DNA of 64,000 nt from an uncultured Bacilli bacterium (GCA_947632085.1 CANRNY010000009.1:1-64000); one strand, 5' to 3'. Shown: positions 27,620-38,739, counted from the first letter of the stretch. Made by a program: numbers and translations. Notes: generated from the letters alone by a model not told the origin.

Positions 27620-28567
27620 TTAGTTTTCTTTGTCAACTTTTTCTTTTGTACGAGGAAAACTTTTTAAATAAACACTACGTAAACGGTCGTTAGTAATATG
27701 AGTATAGATTTGGGTAGTAGATAAAGATGAATGACCTAGTAGTTCTTGAACACTTTTTAAATCTGCACCATTATTTAACATATCTGTTGCAAAGGTATGT
27801 CTTAGAGTATGAGGTGATATGTGATGTTTTAGAGCACATTCTTTAACTATTTCGTCAATTATATATTCCACACCACGACTTGTTAGTTCTTCGCCATTAT
27901 GATTAATAAGTAAATAAGGTGATTTTTGACCATTTAAAAGTTCAATTCTTGAAGTAGATAAATATTCGTTTAAATATTTTTTGGCGTAATCACCAAAAAG
28001 AACGATACGTTCCTTACCACCTTTACCATAGACTTTTATTTCACGATTAGATAAATCAATATCATTAATTTTTAAATTTGTTATTTCAGAAACGCGAAGA
28101 CCAGTAGCATATAATAGTTCAATAATTAAACGGTTACGAAGTCCTAGTGGTGTACTTGTATCAATAGAAGAAAAGATTTTATCTAGTTCATCGCTTTGTA
28201 AAAAGTTAGGTAGTTTTTTATCTTTCTTAGGATTTTTAATCAGTTTGAATTCATTAGTTGTAACAATATTATGAGTTACTAGATAGGAATAAAAATGTCT
28301 TAAGGCACTTAGGATACGAGAAATAGTACTTTTGGAATATTTAAGTTCATCTAAATACTTTAAATACATTCTTATTTCTTCTTTAGTAATATTTTGATAA
28401 TTTATTTTTTTAGCAGTAATAAAGCCATAATAATTATCTAAATCTTTAGAATAACTAGTGATAGTTGTTTCGGGATATCTTTTTTCGTTTTTTAGATATT
28501 TAATAAATTTATTAATGTTATTTAAGAAATCGTTATACATATTATCACCATTTAAATTATAACACAA
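27620..28567 (-). CDS. tyrosine recombinase XerC/XerD
   Basis: GLRVSEI, HTLRHTFATDML, LGHSSLSTTQIYTH catalytic motifs. Confidence 0.9.
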   Translation of the reverse strand: MCYNLNGDNMYNDFLNNINKFIKYLKNEKRYPETTITSYSKDLDNYYGFITAKKINYQNITKEEIRMYLKYLDELKYSKSTISRILSALRHFYSYLVTHNIVTTNEFKLIKNPKKDKKLPNFLQSDELDKIFSSIDTSTPLGLRNRLIIELLYATGLRVSEITNLKINDIDLSNREIKVYGKGGKERIVLFGDYAKKYLNEYLSTSRIELLNGQKSPYLLINHNGEELTSRGVEYIIDEIVKECALKHHISPHTLRHTFATDMLNNGADLKSVQELLGHSSLSTTQIYTHITNDRLRSVYLKSFPRTKEKVDKEN

Positions 28568-28575
28568 AAAAAGAA

Positions 28576-29277
28576 CTAAAGCTTTTTCTTTGCCTTAGAT
28601 TCTTTAGAGCGAGTTTTAGCTAAAGCCATTTGATATAATTTTTCTACTTCGTTAACAGGTAAATTATAACAGTCTTGATAAGTTAACGTTTGACCTGCGA
28701 CGACAAGTCCAGAATCAACGATTGTAGCTATTTTAATATAGTATTCTGTAGCATCTACTTCGTGATGAGCGTGAGCGTTTTCACGAGCGACACCTAAACT
28801 ATGAAGTTCACTTTCGGAATATAGGCCAGAGCCTGGATACATCATTTCTAATTCTTCGGGCGTTAAAAATTCAAGATCCTCTGGTTCAGAAATAGTGCTC
28901 ATAATAATCGTACGTTCTAAATGAGAATTTTGTTTAATAGCTGCACGAGCTTTATCACTTGTTTCTTTAGCAAATTCAGCACCAGTAACTTTCTTACGAC
29001 GTTTACGTATTTTAAATCTTTGTCTTATATCAACTAATTCGTTATAGCGCATTTGTTTTAATTCAGCTAAAGTATATCTTTCTTCAACTTCAGGATGTTC
29101 TTCTAAATATGCAAATATTTCTTTAGGATATCTACTCATACACTCTCTAATACGTTCAGTCATACTATAAAGTTTATTATCATCAGCAGCAATGTTATAA
29201 ATTGTCGTTTTTGAATATGTCGTATGCGCTAGTAAATACTCAATTAAATTAGTTCTTTCAGGTTCCGTTAATTCCAT
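28576..29277 (-). CDS. hypothetical protein (233 aa)
   Basis: Intact ORF. Confidence 0.65.
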   Translation of the reverse strand: MELTEPERTNLIEYLLAHTTYSKTTIYNIAADDNKLYSMTERIRECMSRYPKEIFAYLEEHPEVEERYTLAELKQMRYNELVDIRQRFKIRKRRKKVTGAEFAKETSDKARAAIKQNSHLERTIIMSTISEPEDLEFLTPEELEMMYPGSGLYSESELHSLGVARENAHAHHEVDATEYYIKIATIVDSGLVVAGQTLTYQDCYNLPVNEVEKLYQMALAKTRSKESKAKKKL

Positions 29278-29333
29278 ATAAACACTTCCTAATATTAAAT
29301 ATAAAATATTTTTTATAATTATGCAAATTTAGA

Positions 29334-29909
29334 TTAGCCAAATTCTTTTTTTAATTCAGGAATAATTACTCTTTTAGATAATTTAATAAGGATACTACGA
29401 CGATTTTCGTATTTAACTGTTTTAAAACGTTGTAAAGCTTTAAATGTTTCTTCAGGATTAGCATCAATAAATAAATTAAGATTCTTAATTAAGTATTTAA
29501 ATTCATCTACTTTTTGATCACGAGTTTTACCACTACATAGATTAATTATTTTATTTAGTAAGTCTTTATTATTTTTATTAGCGATGATATAGCTAATTAC
29601 AGCGTTTTCATCAAGAATATCATGATCATCTTTAAAGATACATCCTTCTTTTAACTCATTAAATTTATTACCAACAGGATATATAATAGCGAAATCAACA
29701 AATCTTTCATCTAAACCAATCATATTAAGATTTATTACTTCACTTAATAAATCTCTTTTAGTGACATTACGAGTAAATGAGTCGATGCCTTCTAAAGAAT
29801 ATAAGTTTTCTTGGTGATAATAACTAGTTAAATTCCACTCTAAAGGAAGATAATCGTTGTTACCTCTTTTTATTGCTAATAGATAATTAGTTGGTTCAAT
29901 TTTAGCCAT
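29334..29909 (-). CDS. hypothetical protein (191 aa)
   Basis: Intact ORF. Confidence 0.65.
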   Translation of the reverse strand: MAKIEPTNYLLAIKRGNNDYLPLEWNLTSYYHQENLYSLEGIDSFTRNVTKRDLLSEVINLNMIGLDERFVDFAIIYPVGNKFNELKEGCIFKDDHDILDENAVISYIIANKNNKDLLNKIINLCSGKTRDQKVDEFKYLIKNLNLFIDANPEETFKALQRFKTVKYENRRSILIKLSKRVIIPELKKEFG

Positions 29910-29982
29910 ATTATCACCTCTTTAAGAGAGGGATTATATCACAGATATATTTTATAAGTCAATATCTTAATATCTTAATATC

Positions 29983-30324
29983 TTAGAAAAAATACTTTTT
30001 GATAAAATTAAAAAAGTTACCGGCTTTTTCATTGACTATTTGATCTATTTCACCACCAATACCACTACCGATCTTAGAAATAGGATTTCTAGTATCAATA
30101 TACTCTTCTTCAGTATAGTTTTTAATATCAATATATTCGCCATTTTTGACATCTTCTTCAAACTCTTTTATTTTATCTTCCGTAAGAATTGTTTTATTAG
30201 TAAGACTATTACGATAATTACCACTAGCTACTTGATAATAGTTCATTAGGAAAAGAACGAAAAGAATAAGTAATATCTTTTTAAAAACTAACCAAGCGTG
30301 ACGATTATTTGGCATTTTATGCAC
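29983..30324 (-). CDS. small membrane-anchored protein (113 aa)
   Basis: Single N-terminal TM segment; ORF overlaps spoIIP. Confidence 0.55.
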   Translation of the reverse strand: MHKMPNNRHAWLVFKKILLILFVLFLMNYYQVASGNYRNSLTNKTILTEDKIKEFEEDVKNGEYIDIKNYTEEEYIDTRNPISKIGSGIGGEIDQIVNEKAGNFFNFIKKYFF

Positions 30325-31243
30325 CTTCTATATATTTTAAGATTACTTTAGCAAGAATTTTTAAAGTATTATTTAGTTCTTCTATTTCATTATATTGACC
30401 ACCTAATTCAATTAGAACACATTTACTAGATAAATCTTGATTATATATGCCATTTACTCCTTCCCCACTTTTTTTACTTATGCCTCTTGATAGACCAGGA
30501 AATTCTTCTTCAACTAAATTATTGAGTTTAGTAGCTAAAGAAAGATTTTGTTCGTATTTAGAGTGTTCTAAACCGACAATAAATAAGACTTTAGCGTAAG
30601 ATATATTATCTTTGGTTACGGTAGTGGCTTTTTTAGATGATGAATCACGGTGAAGATCAATAATAAGTTTTAGTGAAGGATTATCTTTAATTGTATCTTC
30701 AATTAAAAGACGTGAGGCATCATAACTATAACGATAAGACCAGTTGTGCTCGCGTAAAGTCTTTGTAACACTTTCTTCTTCAATATAAGTATTAAGACCA
30801 TAATCTAGTAAATAATCTTTTAAAATATAATTCATTGTTAAAACAGTAGGTTTAATATTATAAACTTCTAAATATTCATCAGAATAACTTTCAGTCTCGT
30901 GAGTACTATAAATATAAATATCTAAATCTTTTTTAGGTACTATTTCTTTTTGGACTTCTTGAGTTTTACTAGAACTGGGTATTAATTTAAAATTATTTTT
31001 GATAATATAATCGGGATTTTGGTAGGTATTTAATAATTTATTAGATGTTTTATTATTCTTCGTATTATTTATAATATGGGAGATAACTTGTTCGTTAGTT
31101 AATTTACTTAAATAGTTTTTATATATTAATTTATAAGAGATATTAAATGAGAGATAGATAACGAAGATAATTAGTAAATATTTTAGAAACTTTTTCGAAT
31201 GTTTCTTTTTAGTTTTAAATTTTTTAGCCATAATAATTATCAC
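30317..31243 (-). CDS. spoIIP: stage II sporulation protein P
   Basis: IYSTHETESY, LIIDLHRDS, FIVGLEHSKYEQN; divergent from rpsT. Confidence 0.88.
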   Translation of the reverse strand: MIIIMAKKFKTKKKHSKKFLKYLLIIFVIYLSFNISYKLIYKNYLSKLTNEQVISHIINNTKNNKTSNKLLNTYQNPDYIIKNNFKLIPSSSKTQEVQKEIVPKKDLDIYIYSTHETESYSDEYLEVYNIKPTVLTMNYILKDYLLDYGLNTYIEEESVTKTLREHNWSYRYSYDASRLLIEDTIKDNPSLKLIIDLHRDSSSKKATTVTKDNISYAKVLFIVGLEHSKYEQNLSLATKLNNLVEEEFPGLSRGISKKSGEGVNGIYNQDLSSKCVLIELGGQYNEIEELNNTLKILAKVILKYIEGA

Positions 31244-31363
31244 CTTTTAAACAATGATAAAAGATATAATGTTAAAAAATTGGCGTTTTTTGTTCTTTTA
31301 CTTGCAATTAATCTTAATCTTTAGTATAATTCTATTTGTATTTAAAGGAAGGAGCGACGAAGA

Positions 31364-31627
31364 ATGGCTAATATTAAAAGTTCTAAAAAAGCAATTAAAG
31401 TTATAGCTAAGAAAACTTTAGCAAATCATGATTACAAAGCTAGAGTTAAAAACTCTATTAAAGAATGTGAAAAAGCAATTGCTGCTAAAGAAGTAGACGC
31501 TGCTACTGAAGCTTTAAACAAAGTACAAAAGAACATTGATAAAGCTGTTAGCAAAGGTATTATGAAAAAGAATACTGCTGATAGAGAAAAATCAAGATTA
31601 AATAAAAAAGTAAAAGATATGAAGTAA
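31364..31627 (+). CDS. rpsT: 30S ribosomal protein S20
   Basis: MANIKSSKKAIKV...KGIMKKNTADREKSRL. Confidence 0.97.
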   Translation: MANIKSSKKAIKVIAKKTLANHDYKARVKNSIKECEKAIAAKEVDAATEALNKVQKNIDKAVSKGIMKKNTADREKSRLNKKVKDMK

Positions 31628-31719
31628 TATACTTCATTTTTTTATGCCACTTTATGTCTAGTTGAGAAAAAGATAGAAAATTAAAGTAGTTTATATGCTA
31701 TAATTATTATGGTGATATA

Positions 31720-32667
31720 ATGATAAAACTTAAAAATATCGTTTTTTTTATTGTATGTGTAATAGTTTTTTTTGTTATTGGAATAAATTTTAATCAAATA
31801 CAAAGTAAAATTAATAGATTCTTTACAAATAGTCGTGAACCAGAAATAAAAGAAGGCAACGAATATGAAAGAAATTATACTTATTTATTTGTTAAGCAAG
31901 TAGATGATTATACGCCGAAAAACTATGATGAGTTAATAAATATTTTTTATAGTGTTTTAAATAAAGGATGGGATGAATTTACTTTTTACTGCCCTACTGA
32001 ATATGAAGAGTGTTTAGATGATGTAGGAATGATTAGTAATGATAATGATTTATTAAGTAGTATTAATGATTTTGTTAGTCCTTATAATAGTTATGCAACA
32101 ATTAAAACAGCTTATGATAAGACAGGAGAAGTTACGATAAAAGTAGCACATTTATATAGTAATAAAGAGATTAAACAGATAGATAAAGATATAGATACAT
32201 TAATTGAAGAAAATACTGATAGTAGTATGAGTAATGAAGAAAAAATAAGAGCTTTACATGATATAATTATTAACGAAACAAAGTATGATAATGATAAAGC
32301 GAATAATAAAGATAGTAAATATGATTCAGCAAGAATACCAGGTGTCTTATATGATCATTATGCGATATGTAGCGGTTATACGGATATAATGGCAGTAATC
32401 CTTGATAAACTAGGAATACCAAACTTTAAAGTTTCTTCTTCTAATCATGTATGGAATGCTGTATATTTAGATAATACTTGGTATCATTTAGATCTTACTT
32501 GGGATGATCCAGTTACAACAACAGGTAAAGACTTACTAGAACATAATTATTTCTTAATTAGTACAGAGGAATTAATGGGACAAGATAAAGAAAATAATAC
32601 TTCTAGTACTGATAAAAATAATCATTATTTTAATCAAGATATATATGCTGAATTTAAAACAAAATAA
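31720..32667 (+). CDS. transglutaminase-like domain protein
   Basis: YAICSGYTDIM...NHVWNAVYLDNTWYHLDLTWDD Cys-His-Asp triad. Confidence 0.85.
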   Translation: MIKLKNIVFFIVCVIVFFVIGINFNQIQSKINRFFTNSREPEIKEGNEYERNYTYLFVKQVDDYTPKNYDELINIFYSVLNKGWDEFTFYCPTEYEECLDDVGMISNDNDLLSSINDFVSPYNSYATIKTAYDKTGEVTIKVAHLYSNKEIKQIDKDIDTLIEENTDSSMSNEEKIRALHDIIINETKYDNDKANNKDSKYDSARIPGVLYDHYAICSGYTDIMAVILDKLGIPNFKVSSSNHVWNAVYLDNTWYHLDLTWDDPVTTTGKDLLEHNYFLISTEELMGQDKENNTSSTDKNNHYFNQDIYAEFKTK

Positions 32668-32687
32668 AAGAACAGTGGATGTTCTTT

Positions 32688-33623
32688 TTATTTTTGGACT
32701 TCTTCAATATAATTAATTACATCATTAATTGTTGTATTAAAGTTATCATAATTAACATTAAACCATTTTAAATTTAATTGATTATTAAAGAAAGTATATT
32801 GTCTTTTAGCATAATTACGAGAATTCTTCTTTATTAAATTAATACTATTATTAAATGTATCTTGATTATCAAAGAAAGCAATTAACTCTTTATAACCGAT
32901 AGCGGTATTTAATGCCCTACTTTGCGGATACTTATTGTGTAAGTTTTTAACTTCATCAACTAAGCCAGAAATAATCATCTTATCTACTCGATTATCAATA
33001 ATACGATATAAATTATCGGTATCCGTAGTAAGACCAATAAAAATAACATCGTCATATAATAGCTTAGGTTCACTACTAGTTATTAAAGTTTCTTTACGTT
33101 TTTTGTTTAAATATCTAACTAAACGACGACGATTATTTTGATCAATAACTAAGTCTTTATCATAATTAATTAATTCATTATAGATTTCAGTATTAGATAA
33201 TTCGTTAAATTCATCATCTTTTTCATCTTCTGCTGATAACTTATAATCATATAGGGCTGCTTTAATATATAGACCAGTTCCACCGACAATAATAGGTATT
33301 TTATGGTGAGACTTTATTTCGGTGATTTTATTACGACAATCTGTTTGATAAGCGAAAAGATTATAATCTTCATCTAAACTTTTAATATCTAGTAAATGAT
33401 GAGGAATACCTGCTCTTTCTTTTAAAGTAGCTTTAGCAGTACCAATATCTAACTCTTTATAAACTTGCATAGAATCAGCATTAATTACTTCCCCATTATA
33501 TATTTTAGATAATTCAATACTTAATTTTGTTTTACCAACACCAGTTGGACCAGTTATGACAATAATCATAGTTATCACCTTTTCTTCCCTATTATAACAT
33601 ATAGATAAAAGATAAAAAGCCAT
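32688..33623 (-). CDS. miaA: tRNA dimethylallyltransferase
   Basis: VITGPTGVGKTKLSIELS, INADSMQVYKELDIGTAK. Confidence 0.95.
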   Translation of the reverse strand: MAFYLLSICYNREEKVITMIIVITGPTGVGKTKLSIELSKIYNGEVINADSMQVYKELDIGTAKATLKERAGIPHHLLDIKSLDEDYNLFAYQTDCRNKITEIKSHHKIPIIVGGTGLYIKAALYDYKLSAEDEKDDEFNELSNTEIYNELINYDKDLVIDQNNRRRLVRYLNKKRKETLITSSEPKLLYDDVIFIGLTTDTDNLYRIIDNRVDKMIISGLVDEVKNLHNKYPQSRALNTAIGYKELIAFFDNQDTFNNSINLIKKNSRNYAKRQYTFFNNQLNLKWFNVNYDNFNTTINDVINYIEEVQK

Positions 33624-33658
33624 TTTTGTTTAAAAAATAATGATAATATTATGGTAAG

Positions 33659-35440
33659 ATGGTGTTATGTGAGAAATATGAAGGGATTAATATGAAAAAG
33701 AAGAAGAAAGAAAAAAATAATAATTTAAAAAATGCTTTTAAATATGCAATTAGATATAAAAAATATTTTATATTATACTTTATATCTAATATCTTATTAG
33801 CAATTATTGGAGCGATTGGACCATTACTTTCAGCTAGAGAGCTACTTGTTTTAACAGATGGGTATTTAAAACAACTATTTTATATAAGTATTATAATACT
33901 ATGTGTTGAATTAACTAGAAATCTTTGTAATTGTTTAGCAAGAAAATATTCGCAGATATTTGCTCGTGAAGTACTAAAAGATATTCAAATTGATATGGCA
34001 AATGAAGTATTAAAAATAGAAACAGCTGACTTAGATAAAAAATCTAGTGGGGTATTTATTGATCGTTTAGTTAAAGATACATCGAGAATATCAGATATAT
34101 TCTTACAACTTAATATGTCTGTTACTGATGTAATTACTAATATAGGAATACTATTGGCAATATTTATAATCAATAAATTTATTTTTGTATACTATGTTAT
34201 AGCGATTATATTAATTTTCTTCTTAGAAAAAATGAGAATAAAAAAATATAACTTAATGGATAAAGAATATCGTCATCATGCAGAAAAGACAACTGGTTTA
34301 GCTTCAGAACTAGTTCGTGGAGTTAGAGATATAAAAGTTCTTAATGCTAGTGAATCATTTATGAAAACAACTAAAGAAAAAATTACTGATTTAAATCAAG
34401 AAAGATATAAAATGAGTGAAATGATGAGAAAATATTCCCTACTTACTAATAGTACGAGAGATACATTAGATTTTATTCTTATTTTAATAGCAATATATAT
34501 GATAAGTCATGGACAGATTACAATAGCTAGTGTAGTAATTATATATATGTATCGTGGAAGAGTGTTTAATCTTTTAACATTAGCTAGTCAAATGATGGAA
34601 TGGTATAAAGACTTTAATTTATCAGCGACTAGAGTATTTGAAGTAATAGATAGTAATACTTTTAGAAAAGAAAAATTTGGTAAGAAACATATCGATAATA
34701 TTAAAGGTGATTTTGAATTTAAAAATGTATCATTTAGTTATGATAAAAAACAAAAAGTTTTAGATAATATTAGTTTTAAAATAAAACATAATGAAACAGT
34801 ATCATTTGTTGGTAAGTCAGGAGCTGGTAAAACAACAATCTTTAACTTACTAGCTAAAATGTATGATATAGATGATGGAGAAATATTAATAGATGGAATA
34901 AATATAAAAGAACTTGATTGTGATTCGATTAGAGGTAACTTAAGTATTATTACACAAAATCCTTATATATTTAATATGTCAATTAAAGATAATTTAATGA
35001 TAGTTAAAGAAGGATTAACAGAAGAAGAAATGATTGAAGCGTGTAAAACAGCAATGCTTGATGATTTTATTCAAAGTTTACCTGATAAATATGATACTTT
35101 AGTTGGTGAAGGTGGACTAAGTTTATCGGGTGGTCAAAGACAAAGACTAGCGATAGCAAGAGCTTTAGTACAAAAAACGAAAATAATACTATTTGATGAA
35201 GCAACTTCAGCTTTAGATAATGAAACACAAAAAGGAATACAAGATGCCATAAATAATATGAAAGATGATTATACGATATTAATTATTGCTCATAGATTAT
35301 CAACGGTAATAAATAGCGATAAAATTATGATGGTTGATAATGGTAAGATAGTAGCAACTGGTACTCATGAAGAACTACTTAAAAATAATAAAGAATATAA
35401 AAATCTATATGATATGGAACTTAAAAAGAATCAAAATTAA
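33659..35440 (+). CDS. ABC transporter, fused TM-ATPase
   Basis: VGKSGAGKTTIFNLL, LSGGQRQRLAIARAL. Confidence 0.93.
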   Translation: MVLCEKYEGINMKKKKKEKNNNLKNAFKYAIRYKKYFILYFISNILLAIIGAIGPLLSARELLVLTDGYLKQLFYISIIILCVELTRNLCNCLARKYSQIFAREVLKDIQIDMANEVLKIETADLDKKSSGVFIDRLVKDTSRISDIFLQLNMSVTDVITNIGILLAIFIINKFIFVYYVIAIILIFFLEKMRIKKYNLMDKEYRHHAEKTTGLASELVRGVRDIKVLNASESFMKTTKEKITDLNQERYKMSEMMRKYSLLTNSTRDTLDFILILIAIYMISHGQITIASVVIIYMYRGRVFNLLTLASQMMEWYKDFNLSATRVFEVIDSNTFRKEKFGKKHIDNIKGDFEFKNVSFSYDKKQKVLDNISFKIKHNETVSFVGKSGAGKTTIFNLLAKMYDIDDGEILIDGINIKELDCDSIRGNLSIITQNPYIFNMSIKDNLMIVKEGLTEEEMIEACKTAMLDDFIQSLPDKYDTLVGEGGLSLSGGQRQRLAIARALVQKTKIILFDEATSALDNETQKGIQDAINNMKDDYTILIIAHRLSTVINSDKIMMVDNGKIVATGTHEELLKNNKEYKNLYDMELKKNQN

Positions 35441-35451
35441 TTGATTCTTTT

Positions 35452-37221
35452 TTAATTCATTGCACGTTTAAACATTTTTTCTAAATCATAAATACTAAAT
35501 TTAATAATTGTTGGTCTTCCATGAGGACAGTTATATGGATTATCAGTATTAACTAACTCATTTAAGATTTCTTCTTGCGCTTCTGTACTAATACGGGTAT
35601 TAGCTTTAATAGACATTTTACAAGCTAAAGTAATAGCTATATGTTCATTAAATTTAACTGGATCAAAACGAGAACCGATACTGATAATAGAATCAAAGAT
35701 TTTATGAATTGATTCTTCTTCGTAGCCTTCTTTTAACCAAGTCGGATGTTCTTTAATGGTATAAGTATTATAACCAAATTCTTCAACAACAAAGCCCATA
35801 TTAGTTAAGATATCTAAATGTTCTTTAATAGTTAAGAAGTCACTAGCACTTAATTCAATATTTATAGGAAATAAGGGAGCGACAGTTGTTATTTCTTTTT
35901 CTTTTAAAGCTTTTAAATATTTATCATAGTTAATACGTTCTTGGGCAGCATGCTGATCAATTAAGTATATACCTTCTTCATTTTGAGCAATAATATATGT
36001 ACCTAGTGCTAAACCAACGGGATATAAAACTAACTTTTTAAATTCATTATTGATTATTAATTCTTTAGGTTCGTTATAAGGAGTTTCTTCTTCACTAACG
36101 CTAAAATCTAATTCAGTTTGATAGTTATCTTCTTTAACTTCTTTTTCTATAACTTTTTCAGTAACTATTTCATCTTTTATCATAGTAGTAGGTAGTGAGA
36201 TATCACTACTCTCTTCTTTTAGGGCGTTCGGAATTAATAATTCTTGATATAGTTTATTTTTAATAGTATCAACAATCATTTTATATAATTCATCTACTTT
36301 ACTTAATTTAATATCTTGTTTAGTAGGATGAATATTAACATCAATTAAGGTAGGATCTGTTTCAAACTTTAAGACAACAATAGGAAATTTAATATCTGGT
36401 TTATAGGTATAATATGCATCATTTATAGCACGATTTAAATCATTATTTTTGACAACACGACCATTTACGATTGTAATCATATGGTTACGATTTGACTTTA
36501 ATATTTCAGGTTTACAGATATAACCTTCCATATCATAATCATCAGTACTAGCTTTTACTTCGAGCATTTTACTAGAGACATTTAAACCATATATTTCATG
36601 AATAGTTTTAAGAAGATTATCTGAACCACTAGTTTTAGTAAGAGTTTTGCCGTTATTAGTTAATTCAAATTTAATATTAGGATATGATAAAGCTAGTTTT
36701 TCAATAAAGGAAACAGTATTAGCTAGCTCGTATTGTTCGCTTTTTAAGTATTTTAAACGAGCTGGAGTATTATAAAATAAGTTTGAGACGGAGATAATCG
36801 TTCCTTTCCTTGAATCAGCTGGTTCGTCAATTTCTAATTTACCACCTTTAAGATGAAGATGGGTACCTACTTTAGATGAACAAGTAACTAAATCTACTTC
36901 AGATACAGAAGCAATAGATGGTAAGGCTTCACCACGGAAACCTAAAGTATTGATAAAGAATAAATCATCTTCTTTTGTTAATTTACTGGTGGCATGGCGT
37001 TGAAATGATAATAAGGCATCGTCATGTTCCATACCTACTCCATCATCAGTTATTTTTATTTCTTTTAAGCCACCTTCTTGTAAATCTATTTTAATATTCG
37101 TGGCATTAGCATCAATACTATTTTCTACTAATTCTTTTACTACTGAAGCACATTTTTCTACTACTTCACCAGCAGCTATTTTATTAGCTAAGTTTTCACT
37201 CATTACTTTTATTTTAGTCAT
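35452..37221 (-). CDS. mutL: DNA mismatch repair protein MutL
   Basis: NKIAAGEVVEKCASVVKELVENSIDA; C-terminal CPHGRPT. Confidence 0.96.
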   Translation of the reverse strand: MTKIKVMSENLANKIAAGEVVEKCASVVKELVENSIDANATNIKIDLQEGGLKEIKITDDGVGMEHDDALLSFQRHATSKLTKEDDLFFINTLGFRGEALPSIASVSEVDLVTCSSKVGTHLHLKGGKLEIDEPADSRKGTIISVSNLFYNTPARLKYLKSEQYELANTVSFIEKLALSYPNIKFELTNNGKTLTKTSGSDNLLKTIHEIYGLNVSSKMLEVKASTDDYDMEGYICKPEILKSNRNHMITIVNGRVVKNNDLNRAINDAYYTYKPDIKFPIVVLKFETDPTLIDVNIHPTKQDIKLSKVDELYKMIVDTIKNKLYQELLIPNALKEESSDISLPTTMIKDEIVTEKVIEKEVKEDNYQTELDFSVSEEETPYNEPKELIINNEFKKLVLYPVGLALGTYIIAQNEEGIYLIDQHAAQERINYDKYLKALKEKEITTVAPLFPINIELSASDFLTIKEHLDILTNMGFVVEEFGYNTYTIKEHPTWLKEGYEEESIHKIFDSIISIGSRFDPVKFNEHIAITLACKMSIKANTRISTEAQEEILNELVNTDNPYNCPHGRPTIIKFSIYDLEKMFKRAMN

Positions 37222-37232
37222 TTTTAAGCCTC

Positions 37233-38234
37233 CTAGAAAAGAGAATTTCTTATTTCGAATAAATTATCATTTGAAGTATAAATAGTTAAATGACAGGTCT
37301 TTTTGATATTAATAAAACCTAATGATTTAATTATTAAATCACAATTAGCTGGAATATCTAATTCTATTCTTTTTAAATTAGTTAATTTCTTATTATTTAT
37401 AAAGATTCTTTCAATATATAGTTCATTACTAATATAAAAAGTAAAACTATTAAAACTATTAGCATCAATTCTTATTTTATCTTCAATTAATAATGAAGTA
37501 ATATCTTTAGTTTGATATGTTAAAGGTTTTATATATTTTTTAGGATTTACTCTTTCAATTAAATTATATTCATCGTTATTATAGATAACATTTTTTAAAG
37601 TAAAACCAGGAGAATCGATTAAAGTTAGATGGTCATTAATTTTTATTTTAATAAAATCAATTGTTGTATTAGGAATAGAACTAGTTGTTATCTTATTTAT
37701 TTTATCGTTATATAAAGAATTAATTTTATTAATTAAATTAGATTTACCACTATTAGCGTAACCTAAAATATAACATTCTTTAACTTTATTATTTTCTAAA
37801 TTATTAATTAAGTTTTTCGTATTTAAGTTTTTCTTAGTACTTTGAAAATATACTGGTTCAGTTATATTATAAGTATTTTTTAGATAAGTAATTAGTTTAT
37901 CTTTGTTTATTGATTTAGGGATAATATCTAACTTACTAATAATAAGAGCTTTTGGACAAGTTAAGTTTTTAAAAGTAGTTAAAGTTTCGTTATTGATATT
38001 AAGAAAGTCGATCATAAAATATACATATTCGGCTTTTTGATTAACTTCTTTAGTTAGATATTCGTTAATATTATCTAAGTTAGTTATAAATTTTTCATTA
38101 TAGTTATTTATTTTAAAACATCTTTCACAGTATTCGACCTCATTTAAATTAGTTTTTGGTGTATACCCTATTTCATCTTTCTTAGTATTTTGTAAGATAC
38201 AACCACAACCAAGACATTTATTCATAATATTCAC
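37233..38234 (-). CDS. yqeH: YqeH-like circularly permuted GTPase
   Basis: N-terminal CLGCGCILQ...YCERCFK zinc finger; GYANSGKSNLIN after NKxD-like region. Confidence 0.85.
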   Translation of the reverse strand: MNIMNKCLGCGCILQNTKKDEIGYTPKTNLNEVEYCERCFKINNYNEKFITNLDNINEYLTKEVNQKAEYVYFMIDFLNINNETLTTFKNLTCPKALIISKLDIIPKSINKDKLITYLKNTYNITEPVYFQSTKKNLNTKNLINNLENNKVKECYILGYANSGKSNLINKINSLYNDKINKITTSSIPNTTIDFIKIKINDHLTLIDSPGFTLKNVIYNNDEYNLIERVNPKKYIKPLTYQTKDITSLLIEDKIRIDANSFNSFTFYISNELYIERIFINNKKLTNLKRIELDIPANCDLIIKSLGFINIKKTCHLTIYTSNDNLFEIRNSLF

Positions 38235-38739
38235 CTCTTTTGATAATGTTAGTTCTTTTAAATAAATTATTTTCTCTAATACGACTTATTTTAGTAAGAA
38301 AATAATCATTATTTGTTAGACGATCGACTAAGATACTTGTAATACCTAGTTTATTTGAACCTTTAATATCCGTAAATATTTCATCACCAATCATTGCTAT
38401 TTCATTTATTTTTAAATTATTTTCTTTTATTAAGCGTTTAAAGGTTATTTTTAAAGGTTTTAAGGATAGATAGTAGTATTTAGTATTAAGAGAGTTAGCA
38501 AAGGATTTTACTCTTCTTTTAAAGGCATTAGACATAATATAAATAGTAAAACCTTGACGTTTTAAATCTTTAAATAAAGTATTTACTTTCTTAGAAGGTA
38601 TTTTAGTTTTACAATCAGCAATCGTATTATCTAAATCAAAGATTAGATATTTAATCTTTTTCTTCTTTAGTAATTGGTAATTAATGCTAAAGATGTCTTG
38701 ATAATACATTTTTGGTTGATATATATTAGTCATAAGCAA
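38218..38739 (-). CDS. yqeG: YqeG-family HAD phosphatase
   Basis: YLIFDLDNTIADCK, IGDEIFTDIKGSN; adjacent to yqeH. Confidence 0.88.
   Translation of the reverse strand: MLMTNIYQPKMYYQDIFSINYQLLKKKKIKYLIFDLDNTIADCKTKIPSKKVNTLFKDLKRQGFTIYIMSNAFKRRVKSFANSLNTKYYYLSLKPLKITFKRLIKENNLKINEIAMIGDEIFTDIKGSNKLGITSILVDRLTNNDYFLTKISRIRENNLFKRTNIIKRGEYYE

Noticed and set aside
29980-31250. Possible spore-germination or gpr gene next to spoIIP
   Set aside because: The 113-aa neighbour has no Gpr or germination motif; left as hypothetical
35428-35460. Hairpin AAAGAATCA...TTGATTCTTT between the ABC transporter and mutL as a regulatory element
   Set aside because: Ordinary bidirectional terminator between convergent genes
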